Part shown: in pieces, positions 55,537-63,878 of the stretch | How the letters are laid out: every line of letters starts with the position of its first letter | Numbering within the stretch: the stretch's first letter is position 1 | DNA from: Cyanobacteria bacterium SZAS-4 | Lineage (GTDB): Bacteria > Cyanobacteriota > Vampirovibrionia > Obscuribacterales > Obscuribacteraceae | Direction of reading: 5' to 3' | Assembly: GCA_018266255.1 (NCBI GenBank) | Contig: JAFEAT010000003.1 | Location: forward strand, 431,888-495,887 | Length of the DNA stretch: 64,000 bases | The notes under the pieces: generated by a model | What the model was told of the DNA's origin: nothing | Databases searched by the model: none | What the model saw: only the letters and a program-made list of their open reading frames with translations | Program-made: the position numbers and the translations under genes

Positions 55537-55781
55537 TTAACACCGTTCTTGTTTTGCGCTGTAGCTGCCAAAACCCAGCGCGCACGCCGTTTGATATCGG
55601 AGTTTGCATCCTGAACTAATGATTCTAGCAAGGTTTGAAATTCCGGCGAATCAACGCTCACGGCCAGTCTGCAATAGTGCTTAAACTCGCGCCGATCTCT
55701 ATTTCTAATTGTCGCAATCACCACTGCCTGCAATCTTTGAATGTCCGATTCCGACAATTGGAGTCTTCGGATGTATCGCAC
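55533..55781 (-). pseudogene. HEAT-like/helical small protein, probably N-terminally truncated
   Basis: 82 residues from a GTG. The reading frame stays open 27 more codons upstream of that GTG, with protein-like sequence (IPLKYPWFFRSGYVKADLV) and no start codon before an in-frame stop at 55863-55865. So the real N-terminus has probably been lost. The sequence (IRNRDRREFKHYCRLAVSVD, DIKRRARWVLAATAQ) is helical and looks like the end of an alpha-solenoid protein. It overlaps the ankyrin gene by four bases and sits next to a short tandem repeat. Confidence 0.55.
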
Positions 55782-55850
55782 GAGATCAGCTTTTACATAA
55801 CCTGATCTGAAAAACCACGGGTACTTAAGCGGGATACCAGTGGCGGCTCT

Positions 55851-55891
55851 GTGACCTGGGCGCTATGTGACCTGGGCGCTATGTGACCTGG
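55851..55891. repeat. tandem repeat of GTGACCTGGGCGCTAT
   Basis: Two full 16-bp copies at 55851-55866 and 55867-55882, then a partial third (GTGACCTGG). It lies at the very end of the open frame of the truncated gene. Confidence 0.85.
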
Positions 55892-55988
55892 TTGTTATAT
55901 TGCCCCACTACATTAAAAATCAGGCGAAAAATGCCTTGATTCGTCTAGATACCAATGAAGCTCCATTTTCCTACAAAGCGGTGGTCTT

Positions 55989-57017
55989 TTGGCAAGAATT
56001 TCATTGCATGCTCAGACGGCTGACGCAGCGCACGTATCCGACTTTACCAAGAACGAAAGCGACAGCTCGCATGTCTCATCTGAACGACAGAGCGGTACTC
56101 TCGACCTGATTAGACAGAGCACGAGCGCGCGCGCAGCAGACAGCAAAGTCCTCGCCTCCGCCGGAATAATCGGCGACCTTCAGCTTACATCGGTGGGCGA
56201 CCAGATGCTTCTAGGGTCGTCGAAGGAAGACCAGAAGCTCATCGATGACTACAACGCGCTCTCGAAGAAGACGGGTGCGCCAGAGCTCACCACCGCCGAA
56301 AAATTCGCACTGCACACACTTCCTTCCGACCAGAAGGAAATGTACCGCCTTCAGATCGAGTCCCTGACAAAACTTGCGAACAAGGAAATTAATCCGGCGC
56401 AGTACATGGCTGAAAGCCTTCGAAACGCCGCGAAGCTGGCAGAGAAGAATGAGGGGTCGTGGTGGAATCCCTTCGGTAGCAGCAAGGAACAGCTTTTCGT
56501 TGATTACGTTGGGTTGGCATTCTGCGACAAAAGCCTTGGACTGGGCAAAGACATCGTAAGAGCCGGAGCAGGCTCGCCGTTTGATTTGGCTGGTGCTGCA
56601 CTCGAAAGAACATACGCGAAATTAGTTACCAATGAGGCGGCAAAGGGTTTCAACACGAACATCACAGATACGAACGATCCTGATAACACGGTCACGCACC
56701 ACTATCGTGAATTCCTTATGGTCGGATACAACAGCGGCAGAACAATAGGGAATTGGGCGGCGACAGAAATTGATAAGCCCGACATAAATCCCGGCGACGT
56801 TCGGAACGGCTACTTTGGAACGATGATTGGTTCAGCGTTATGGAACGGCAAGATTACTCCATCGGAAGCTGCCGAAATGACCATCTGGGCATACACCGCG
56901 CATGGTGGCAAACAACCGCCGTGGGGTGATCGCAACGTGACGGGTAGCAAACTTACGACGGATGATTATTTTCTCAATCCGTGGTTGAAGGCATATCGAT
57001 CCAGGGACACGAATTAA
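55989..57017 (+). CDS. effector-like protein of unknown family
   Basis: 342 residues; the only in-frame start is the TTG at 55989, with GGTGG four bases upstream, because an in-frame stop lies at 55956. The N-terminal 50 residues are Ser/Thr-rich and disordered, then a helical region (EDQKLIDDYNALSKKTGAPE, TAEKFALHTLPSDQKEMYRL) leads to a C-terminal domain with conserved-looking polar motifs: NTVTHHYREFLMVGYNSGR, INPGDVRNGYFGTMIGS and IWAYTAHGGKQPPWGDRN. The His-His and Asn/Asp/Gly clusters suggest an enzyme, possibly a toxin. No family recognised. It is convergent with the GH26-like gene, the stops being adjacent. Confidence 0.65.
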   Translation: MARISLHAQTADAAHVSDFTKNESDSSHVSSERQSGTLDLIRQSTSARAADSKVLASAGIIGDLQLTSVGDQMLLGSSKEDQKLIDDYNALSKKTGAPELTTAEKFALHTLPSDQKEMYRLQIESLTKLANKEINPAQYMAESLRNAAKLAEKNEGSWWNPFGSSKEQLFVDYVGLAFCDKSLGLGKDIVRAGAGSPFDLAGAALERTYAKLVTNEAAKGFNTNITDTNDPDNTVTHHYREFLMVGYNSGRTIGNWAATEIDKPDINPGDVRNGYFGTMIGSALWNGKITPSEAAEMTIWAYTAHGGKQPPWGDRNVTGSKLTTDDYFLNPWLKAYRSRDTN

Positions 57018-58859
57018 CTAATACTCTTTTGCAGCGAACCACGGATCGTTCGCAAGTCGCTTGAAAGCTGCCAGAGCATCAGTTGAACTGTCGATGGAAA
57101 AATTTCCAGCTCGCTCGGTGCCGATTGGGTCGTTCATTTGATCGACGTCGAAATAAACAAACGATTGAATCGATGGATGTGCCTTGATGTAGTCCATCGT
57201 GTCGCTAAACCACTGCGCTTTGAAATTCTGGTCACCAGGCTTGGCTGAAACACCTGTCTCGCCGATCATGAGCGGCTTGTCTGGATGGTTCTGCGCCGCC
57301 CAGTCAACCATGGGTTGGAAAATCTGAGCGAAACTCTTGTAGCCAGTATCTTCTCTGCTGTATCCGTCACCGCCGATCCAATCGACGTATTTGTCACCTG
57401 GATAGTAATCATCTGCCGTTCCTTTGGAAAATGCGGCGGAGGTTGGGCACCAGGACCACTTCACATTTTTCACTCCCATCTGGTCGAAGATGTCGTGGAT
57501 ATGCTGATAGGCGGCGACATAATCTTTTGGCGAATGCACCCAATCTTGGCTCCAGCTGCCGTCCATTTCCCAACCGTATCGAAGAGTGACAGTGCCATCT
57601 ACAGATTTGAGTTTGTTCGCAAAATCTTTCCAGTACTGATCGTCTTTACCTGCTGCAATGTCTTTTGTATCTCCGTGCCAGCCGACCGAGAGCATGGTCT
57701 GTGTGCCGCGGTCTGCCATCTTTTGAATAGAATTTGTGTCTGGTAAATCGCCCCACGGTATGTACCGGTGTGCAAGTCCGACATCGCGACCGATTTGGTT
57801 TTCAAAGTCTGGTAGCGCATCGGGATAGAGTCGCTTGTTCCAGTCGTGCGGGTCGGTCCATGCTCCGAAAAGCACATGTCCACCGCGCAAATCTGTCGCG
57901 CCACCGGTGGTGCCTGGTGGTTTATCCGGCGGTTCCACGGGCGGTGGCGTATCATCTCCCGGCGGAGTTGGACCGCTGTCGGGCGGTGCTCCATCATATC
58001 GGCCGCGTGATGGGGTTCCGCCCGGTGTGTGATGCAAATAGGTGCCATCAGATTTGTAATAGGTCATCGCTCCATCGGCATCGAGAACTGGTTTTTCATG
58101 CGAGGGAGAACCGTCAGCATTTGTCCATACGCCTTGAGCGTTCAGGCGCACATGGCGTCCCCAGTCATCGACTCCGTTCAACTTTCCAGAGGCATCGTAG
58201 GAATATTTACTAATACTCCCACCCCAATCTTGCACGCGCGTGACACCAAATTGATTGCTCTCGACCTCTGAACCACACCATTTGAATTCAAGCTTTTTGT
58301 AGTTACTTTTGTCGCCACCATTTTCAGTGACAAACAAATTGCCCTTATCGTCGGCAGAAAGCTCGCCTGCAACCTTGCGCTCATGGTCGGTTCCAGCGTC
58401 GATCGTTAGAATCCCATCTTTGCTGGTGTAACTGTGAGTCGAACCATCTTTCTCTTTTATCTGAAAACCCGTCAGATTGTGATTGGCATCATATGTAAAT
58501 GCCGAAGCTTCTCGATCGTTGTTGTAGCGGATGTGACTCAATTCGCCATCGCTATTTCGATCTAATTGAACTCCATTGTATCGAGTCTCTTGAGTGGTGC
58601 CGTTTCCTAAATCTCGAAATTTAGAGTCATGTTTATTTGAGGCAGATTCAATAGAGTCGTTGCTCGTGATACAACATTGCGGAAGAATTCCAGCATCCAC
58701 AAGTTTGTTTGCCGCTTTAGCATTAACTTCACGAAAACTAGCATTATCTACAGGCGATTGATTTAAATCATCGCGCAGTTTTTCTGCAGTAGCACAAGGA
58801 CGGTCAGACGGTAGAGACGCATCTCTGTCTGACGCCGCTCTATCGGCGGGCGAAGTCAT
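57018..58859 (-). CDS. GH26-like glycoside hydrolase with RHS/YD-like N-terminal repeats
   Basis: 613 residues from the ATG at 58859 with GGAGGTCGATC upstream. There is no signal peptide: the N-terminus (MTSPADRAASDRDASLPSDR) is polar and disordered. Residues ~75-285 hold YD/RHS-like repeats (ASAFTYDANHNLTGFQIKEK, SISKYSYDASGKLNGVDDWG). A Pro/Gly linker (DSGPTPPGDDTPPPVEPPDK) follows. The C-terminal ~300 residues are a TIM-barrel of the GH26 type: acid/base Glu431 in RYGWEMDGSW, nucleophile Glu534 in LMIGETGVSAK and WSWCPTSAAF between them. Such enzymes cut beta-mannan or related polymers. A secretion route other than Sec is implied. The gene at 63879 shares the opening style. Confidence 0.85.
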   Translation of the reverse strand: MTSPADRAASDRDASLPSDRPCATAEKLRDDLNQSPVDNASFREVNAKAANKLVDAGILPQCCITSNDSIESASNKHDSKFRDLGNGTTQETRYNGVQLDRNSDGELSHIRYNNDREASAFTYDANHNLTGFQIKEKDGSTHSYTSKDGILTIDAGTDHERKVAGELSADDKGNLFVTENGGDKSNYKKLEFKWCGSEVESNQFGVTRVQDWGGSISKYSYDASGKLNGVDDWGRHVRLNAQGVWTNADGSPSHEKPVLDADGAMTYYKSDGTYLHHTPGGTPSRGRYDGAPPDSGPTPPGDDTPPPVEPPDKPPGTTGGATDLRGGHVLFGAWTDPHDWNKRLYPDALPDFENQIGRDVGLAHRYIPWGDLPDTNSIQKMADRGTQTMLSVGWHGDTKDIAAGKDDQYWKDFANKLKSVDGTVTLRYGWEMDGSWSQDWVHSPKDYVAAYQHIHDIFDQMGVKNVKWSWCPTSAAFSKGTADDYYPGDKYVDWIGGDGYSREDTGYKSFAQIFQPMVDWAAQNHPDKPLMIGETGVSAKPGDQNFKAQWFSDTMDYIKAHPSIQSFVYFDVDQMNDPIGTERAGNFSIDSSTDALAAFKRLANDPWFAAKEY

Positions 58860-59049
58860 GATCGACCTCCAAAACAAAGTTGGAAAACGACAGTGGAAGA
58901 CTGCGGACTAGTAAGTTATAGACAGGGCGTTATTTAACTTACAACATGAATGTGGCATTTTCGTGGCACGCCAAGATTTGCCAATTCGTATCTTTCTAAA
59001 AACGACAAAGTCGCATAATGATGATCAACGTGTACAGGCGCATCTCGAA

Positions 59050-59982
59050 TTATCTCGCAGGCAATGGAGCGTATGAGCCAGTTTCGATGTCCTGCAAGAG
59101 CGACAAACGATGCGGATTCCAGCCCAAAAGTTTGCGAGCTTTATCCCCTGTGCATTGATTGTTTTGCGCCCACCATACACCCCAGTGTCCAAAGATTTCC
59201 CTGGATTCCGCAAGCGGCACGGCTCTTGTGTGACCGCCCAACCCTGCAGCTCTACTGATCGATTCTGCAATATCGATCGTTCGAACTCCGGTTTCAGCAG
59301 CCGTGTTGAATAATTCGCCTGCCTTAGCTTTCTCGAGTGCGAGTAAAAACAGGTCGGCTAAATCATCAACGTGAACAGCAGCTCGCTTATTATTTTCGGT
59401 GCCTTCGACATAGACTGACTCGCGATGTTTGAGAGCATAATCCATTAGATAACGTGGAACGACGAAGCTCCCGCCGCGACCATAGACTGTTGGAGGACGC
59501 AATACTATCGTGCGAATTCCGAGTTTTGCCGCCGCGCAAACTTCTGATTCAAGATTCCGGCGCATCAATGTTATTGGTGAATTGGTCTCAGGGAATGGAG
59601 TGTTTTCATCGTAAACAATGTCTGTGCTATCACCGACTACACCTGTTCCGCTTGTGAGGATGAATGTTTTCTGTGAATTGGACATGGCTTGCAAAATGTC
59701 AGTCAGGTGACTCGTACCGGATTGCATCTCTTCGATCGCACGTTGTTCGTTGTTATAGGCATACGCTACATACACAACTAAATCGACTTCAGGAAGAATT
59801 TGTACAATACTTTCTGGCTGTTCTATATTCGCGATAACCGGCTCCATTCCTTGCTTTCGTAATTTATCGGCGCTAGCTTCCGATCTTGTTCCTGCGAGCA
59901 CTGTGTGACCGTTCTGCACCAGTCGCTCCGCAACGACATTGCCGATGTAGCCGGTGGCCCCAATTACTAGACTTTTGAGCAT
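59050..59982 (-). CDS. NAD-dependent epimerase/dehydratase (extended SDR) lacking Tyr-x-x-x-Lys
   Basis: 310 residues with AGGGGAA before the ATG. The nucleotide site GATGYIGNVVAERLV and TSGTGVVGDST, plus LRPPTVYGRGG, are typical of extended short-chain dehydrogenases/epimerases that act on sugar or hydroxy substrates. The catalytic Tyr-x-x-x-Lys normally before the Glu-rich helix reads Leu-Met-Arg-Arg-Asn (SPITLMRRNLESE), so both residues are replaced. It may therefore be an atypical member or a regulatory/binding protein. Two palindromes lie upstream. Confidence 0.85.
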   Translation of the reverse strand: MLKSLVIGATGYIGNVVAERLVQNGHTVLAGTRSEASADKLRKQGMEPVIANIEQPESIVQILPEVDLVVYVAYAYNNEQRAIEEMQSGTSHLTDILQAMSNSQKTFILTSGTGVVGDSTDIVYDENTPFPETNSPITLMRRNLESEVCAAAKLGIRTIVLRPPTVYGRGGSFVVPRYLMDYALKHRESVYVEGTENNKRAAVHVDDLADLFLLALEKAKAGELFNTAAETGVRTIDIAESISRAAGLGGHTRAVPLAESREIFGHWGVWWAQNNQCTGDKARKLLGWNPHRLSLLQDIETGSYAPLPAR

Positions 59983-60019
59983 TTGCGTTCCCCTGAAATG
60001 GCAATGATTGCATTAAATC

Positions 60020-60056
60020 ACTGTATATATGGACAGTCACTGTGCAATTCCACAGT
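60020..60056 (-). promoter_or_regulatory. tandem ACTGT-type operators upstream of the epimerase gene
   Basis: ACTGT-N8-ACAGT at 60020-60037 and ACTGTG-N6-CACAGT at 60039-60056, centers 19 bp apart, that is nearly two helix turns, on the same DNA face. They lie 38-74 bp before the start. TATATA in the first is a possible -10 box. A dimeric repressor is inferred. Confidence 0.5.
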
Positions 60057-60101
60057 CGAGGATTGGACTGCCAGGAAACAAACTTGCGTTGGGGGTGAAC
60101 A

Positions 60102-60686
60102 TCAAAGGCGGCGGATGATCTGATTGATTTGCCTTCTATGAATTCCCATATGTGGCGCTGCAAACAGCACCCATTGCTTTGCGTTCATTTTCCCAAACCA
60201 GGGATGCTCAAAAGTGACATGCGGATGTGCATCAAGATTCAATTTATTCACCACATCGACATAGTTTTTTGAATTCGCTAGGAATTTCGATACTATCGTC
60301 GATGCATCGACTTCGCCTGGTTTGACATCGGCGGTCGACCCCTTCCCGGGCGGAGATATGCCCCTCGAGAGTGCCTTTACTAACTGTACCGCCCTGGAAT
60401 TGACAATCACTAAATGCTCTAAAGCCATAGCGACGGACCAGAAGCGCGAGCTGTCTTCAAGACCGGTGAGCCTTGGAATTAAGCGCTGTTCGCTCAACTG
60501 CGTTGTTGAAAGCTCTCTTACCGCTGCTTCTATTTCTTTCGTTTCGCTCTCAAATTCTGACAATGCTTTTGTTAGCGATGTGGTTTTTAAACGAATAGGA
60601 ACGAGGATGTAGTTTGCCACGGCCCACTCATAAAAAGGTAGACCCGCACCAGGTTTATCTAATTTTGGGGTTGTTGAACTTACCAT
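60102..60686 (-). CDS. DinB-like protein
   Basis: 194 residues from the ATG ending at 60686, with CCAGGAAAT just upstream. The longer frame to 61076 runs antisense through the regulator gene and its promoter and is not real. The helical bundle and the closing FEHPWFGKMNAKQWVLFAAP, HMGIHRRQINQII match the DinB superfamily (four-helix metal-binding bundle: His residues in the last part). Members act in thiol or metal-linked detoxification, but the role here is unknown. It is divergent from the HxlR gene and likely controlled by it. Confidence 0.72.
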   Translation of the reverse strand: MVSSTTPKLDKPGAGLPFYEWAVANYILVPIRLKTTSLTKALSEFESETKEIEAAVRELSTTQLSEQRLIPRLTGLEDSSRFWSVAMALEHLVIVNSRAVQLVKALSRGISPPGKGSTADVKPGEVDASTIVSKFLANSKNYVDVVNKLNLDAHPHVTFEHPWFGKMNAKQWVLFAAPHMGIHRRQINQIIRRL

Positions 60687-60846
60687 TATTTCCTGGACTC
60701 GTCTTGTCATTTGTTTTGATGGGCGTTTTGTTCGCCGATCAAGGTGATTGTGTCTAAGTTTTTTTTTTTTGACCACTTGCATTTTGCAAGTAAGATTATT
60801 ATACGAATACCACTTGCATTTTGCAAGTGGCTGATACAATAGCATT
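60687..60846. promoter_or_regulatory. divergent promoter with two HxlR-type palindromes
   Basis: Two copies of the perfect palindrome ACTTGCATTTTGCAAGT at 60775-60791 and 60812-60828 (the second extends to CC/GG flanks), centers 37 bp apart. The second covers the likely -35 of the HxlR gene (TTGCAT, then TACAAT at 60835-60840), so autorepression is likely. A 12-T run lies at 60759-60770. Confidence 0.8.
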
Positions 60847-61275
60847 ATGAAATCTGATGTACAACCACGCTCTGATTGCGTATTTAGCAATGTGCTTGAC
60901 CTGCTTGGAGACAAGTGGACTCTACTAGTTGTGCGCGACCTGATGTTTTTCGGCAAGCACGAGTACAAGGAGTTTTTAGCCAGTCCCGAATCGATTGCCA
61001 CGAACATTTTGTCCGATCGCCTGAAGAAGCTCGTGATTGCAGAAATTGCTGCGGAAAAAACGCATCCTGAGAACAAATCGCGAAAGTATTATTATCTGAC
61101 CGAAAAAGGCAAGGCGCTCTTGCCGATGCTCATCGAAATGGCGCGGTGGGGAGCGATTTATCTTCCTGATTTAGAACGAATGCAGGGTGTCTACGCCAAA
61201 CTCAAATCCGATCCGGGAAAGGTTCGTGCGGCGGTGCTCCGCAGTCTCCGCTCTTGGGAGCGGGACCACATCTGA
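60847..61275 (+). CDS. HxlR-family winged-helix transcriptional regulator
   Basis: 142 residues. The family pattern is clear: Cys11, then LDLLGDKWTLLVVRDLMFFG, RLKKLVIAEIAAEK and KYYYLTEKGKALLPMLIEM. HxlR proteins are dimeric winged-helix regulators, often of detoxification or redox genes; the single Cys11 could be a sensor residue, as in several redox-responsive members. It probably binds the two palindromes just upstream and thus controls itself and the divergent DinB-like gene. The DUF302 gene follows on the same strand. Confidence 0.93.
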   Translation: MKSDVQPRSDCVFSNVLDLLGDKWTLLVVRDLMFFGKHEYKEFLASPESIATNILSDRLKKLVIAEIAAEKTHPENKSRKYYYLTEKGKALLPMLIEMARWGAIYLPDLERMQGVYAKLKSDPGKVRAAVLRSLRSWERDHI

Positions 61276-61324
61276 TTTGCTCATGTCGAGCACTCAAAAA
61301 ATACATAGATAGGAAACAATTCTC

Positions 61325-61813
61325 ATGCATATTCAATCTTCCACCGTAACGGTTTTGCACGTAACAAAAAGCAGTCCCAAACCTTTTGATGAAGTAATAG
61401 CGGCTTTTGAAGAACAGCTAGGCGCCGCCGACATAGCCGCCATGCTTAAGTCGGTGGAAGCTGGCGAGCCTTATACCGCCATAGAAAAAATGGAAGGCTC
61501 TTCTGGTTTGATGATTTTTTCTAGTATCGATATGTCCGGTGTCATTCCATCGGTTTTAAAAACAAAGCGCAAAGCTAGACAATATCTGGTTGGAAATCCA
61601 CTCATTGCAGACAAGATGATTCGCCATCACATTGAGGTTGGTTTATACGTTCCGCTTCGAGTTTTTATTGCAGAGACTGATGATGGGACGACTTTCGTTT
61701 TTGATAAGCCCACGAGCTTTCTCGGTCAGTGGAATAATGCAGAAATCGATGTGGTTGCTAAATCACTTGAAGAAAGACTGGACAATCTTACTGACAAAGC
61801 TCTCGCCCTTTAA
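61325..61813 (+). CDS. DUF302 family protein
   Basis: 162 residues with AGGAAAC before the ATG. DUF302 features are visible: VLHVTKSSPKPFDEVIAAFE near the start, IGVLYVPLRVF-like VGLYVPLRVFIAETDDG, then TTFVFDKPTSFL, where the last motif closely matches the family. The fold is an alpha/beta sandwich sometimes linked to redox or metal stress. It lies 49 bp after the HxlR regulator and probably belongs to its regulon. Function unknown. Confidence 0.83.
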   Translation: MHIQSSTVTVLHVTKSSPKPFDEVIAAFEEQLGAADIAAMLKSVEAGEPYTAIEKMEGSSGLMIFSSIDMSGVIPSVLKTKRKARQYLVGNPLIADKMIRHHIEVGLYVPLRVFIAETDDGTTFVFDKPTSFLGQWNNAEIDVVAKSLEERLDNLTDKALAL

Positions 61814-61830
61814 CTTTTGAATTTAACCGG

Positions 61831-62358
61831 TTAGACGGTCTCTTCTTTTTCTCTTTCTTTGGTGCGCACGGCGTTGATCTTGATTTGGTCTTGTACATCA
61901 TCTTCTTTCAATCTGCTCGCACTCCAAGTTCCCGAGTTGGAAATGTTTGGACCTTGAATCTTCCACGTGCCGCTCATACTCTTCCCGTCGTGGCTCATTG
62001 TTCCTTCGTATTCAACTGGATTGCCAAAAGTTTCTGTGGTCGTCGTCGTCACTGTGTTTTCTTTACCGATACCGATACCAAATTTTCCAAAGCCGATTTG
62101 AAACTTCGGTGTGAAAGTCTTTTCGCTCTTGGTCGATTTGTTTTGAGTCGGCCTCACATACAACTTAGTGAATCGAATGTCTGGAAAGGAAAACGTGCCG
62201 GTCAAAGTGGCTTTGCCTGCGCCACCATCATCAACGATTGAACCGTGTATCGCTCCGCCGGTTTCTGAGAAGAAGGCTGTAAAGCCCCCACCTGGGGTCG
62301 GATGTTTATCGTAGCGGTAATGTCCAAGCCACTCGCCAGCGATGTTGTGATCAGTCAT
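61831..62358 (-). CDS. small beta-rich hypothetical protein
   Basis: 175 residues with no signal peptide. Alternating strand-like patterns (IAGEWLGHYRYDKHP, FTAFFSETGGAIHGSIVDDG, GEATLT-like KATLTGTFSFPDIRF, EYEGTMSHDGKSMSGTWKI) suggest a small barrel of lipocalin type, like 37934-38356. The tail is Lys/Glu-rich. No family recognised. Convergent with the DUF302 gene, 17 bp apart. Confidence 0.65.
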   Translation of the reverse strand: MTDHNIAGEWLGHYRYDKHPTPGGGFTAFFSETGGAIHGSIVDDGGAGKATLTGTFSFPDIRFTKLYVRPTQNKSTKSEKTFTPKFQIGFGKFGIGIGKENTVTTTTTETFGNPVEYEGTMSHDGKSMSGTWKIQGPNISNSGTWSASRLKEDDVQDQIKINAVRTKEREKEETV

Positions 62359-62449
62359 GTTTTCGAAGGACCATGGAGGAAAGACTAATGTGGTCTATTA
62401 TGCATCAATGTGCAGTTTCCAACCACATGAAACAGCGGTTGGCTGAGAG

Positions 62450-62833
62450 CTACAATCCTCGAAAACTGATTTCTCCGTCTTTTCGCAAGCGGTCAGCTTG
62501 GTTGAGACCTATCAGAATGTTTGAAGCCTCAGTGTTGATGCTAAATTGCAATCCGTCGAATTTGCGAGTCAACGTAAAGGTCTCGTTTAGCCAGAACTCC
62601 TCATCTTCGACCATGCGCTTTTGCAACTGTTCGTCTTCCGTCAAGATATGTACTTTGTAGTGTTTCCAAAATTGATCTGGTATATGCATACCTGTCAAAG
62701 TTGCGATGTTAATTCCATTCCAGCTCAATTCATAATCGGAATGGTACGCAGCGAGTGCTGATTGTTCAGACTCTCGCTTGCGCTTTTGAAAAGGCAGATC
62801 GCTCAGCTTTTGAAGAATTTTTTTGAGTACCAT
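62450..62833 (-). CDS. hypothetical protein
   Basis: 127 residues. Basic N-terminal 25 residues (VLKKILQKLSDLPFQKRKRE), then an acidic, aromatic-rich domain (HSDYELSWNGINIATLTGMH, FWKHYKVHILTEDEQL, EEFWLNETFTLTRKFDGLQF) that looks like a small alpha/beta fold. No family recognised. It may belong with the neighbouring immunity-like genes but the evidence is weak. Confidence 0.6.
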   Translation of the reverse strand: MVLKKILQKLSDLPFQKRKRESEQSALAAYHSDYELSWNGINIATLTGMHIPDQFWKHYKVHILTEDEQLQKRMVEDEEFWLNETFTLTRKFDGLQFSINTEASNILIGLNQADRLRKDGEISFRGL

Positions 62834-63067
62834 TACGCAGTTTGTACAGTTGGAAGCTATTTCTGTTGGAGCCTATTGTAACCCAGCGGATTGCGAGCAC
62901 TATAACTTGGACTTCCCAAACCAGGATTCAAACCATTTCCATCTTGAATCAGACAATGTAATCTGGCAGTGTTTCAAACTTGGTGTGAGTGATGTTAACA
63001 AAAGCAGGATTGTCAGTCTCGCAGCAATGATGTCCATTGTGGTGATAGGGTGCATAGTCATCAAATT

Positions 63068-63445
63068 ATGTGGTTCAAGAAAAATAGACGAAACGCGCTT
63101 GACCGATCCAAACTGGTTTTTGGTTTGTGTGACGATCCTGTTGTGCAGGTTTTCGAGTCTCTCGAATCAGCGCAGAGTTACATCGAGCCACCGGATGTTG
63201 ATGTCTGGAAAGTTTATACGGTTGATGGAAAAGTTATTGACGTCATTCTCGATGGCCGACCCACTTCATTCTGGTCCCTTGGAATAGGAACTGTGCGCCT
63301 TGTGGTGACTGAAAAGTTTGCCAAGCAGGAATTGGAGCAGGCTATATTGGACAATTTGAAGGGGTCTACGATGACGGTAGATTCTGGCGCGAGTTTGGAA
63401 TCGCTGATCGATGTTTTTTTGAAATGGAACACGCAAATTCTTTGA
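63068..63445 (+). CDS. hypothetical protein, immunity-like in style
   Basis: 125 residues from the ATG at 63068 (a GTG at 63050 is possible). The pattern VQVFESLESAQSYIEPPDVD, then KVYTVDGKVIDVIL and TEKFAKQELEQAILDNLK is common among small hypothetical proteins next to toxin genes. No family recognised. The alternative longer frame from 62823 overlaps the start of the minus-strand gene and ends in non-protein-like residues, so I dropped it. Confidence 0.55.
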   Translation: MWFKKNRRNALDRSKLVFGLCDDPVVQVFESLESAQSYIEPPDVDVWKVYTVDGKVIDVILDGRPTSFWSLGIGTVRLVVTEKFAKQELEQAILDNLKGSTMTVDSGASLESLIDVFLKWNTQIL

Positions 63446-63878
63446 GTGCTGGTGCGTCACCTCCATCCAACAATGCACCAGCTGTTGGTTAGAAACTCCA
63501 TTTACCGTTAGTGCTTGTAGGCTGGTATGTACCATCTCACAACTCAGGGTTGATCGTTTTGAAATTCAATCAAGGGCACCTTGTTGCGATACTGATACTT
63601 CCAACGCCACTATTTGCTGATCTCTTCTTTGTCTTTGCATTTGGGGATATCTACTTTAGACGCTGTGTCAGTTCTGTGGCATCGAGTAAAACATGCTGCT
63701 CAGCTTCGAATTTGCCCACCACCACGTCAATGCGGGTCGTCTAATTTAAAAGCTGTGCTGATCTAGGTGCAATTTGGACACAACTACCTAATAAAATTCA
63801 GCCATAACCAAGTTACACAATTGCTAGTTGTCTGAACTTTCTACGCAATTCCAGAACTCCTTCACTCGAGAAAAACAA
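63446..63878. other. intergenic region, nothing recognised
   Basis: 433 bp before the gene cut by the window end. A 77-codon frame at 63511-63744 is hydrophobic and poor in protein-like features; I do not call it. AT-rich stretches around 63785 may hold the promoter of the next gene. Confidence 0.4.

Noticed and set aside
60687..61076. N-terminal extension of the DinB-like gene
   Set aside because: It would run antisense across the HxlR promoter and gene; the extra residues look random and the ATG at 60686 has a ribosome-binding site.
62823..63287. 154-codon plus-strand frame
   Set aside because: Overlaps the start of the minus-strand 62450-62833 gene and its last third is out of frame with the better 63068 gene.
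63511..63744. 77-codon plus-strand frame
   Set aside because: No ribosome-binding site or domain; hydrophobic low-information sequence.
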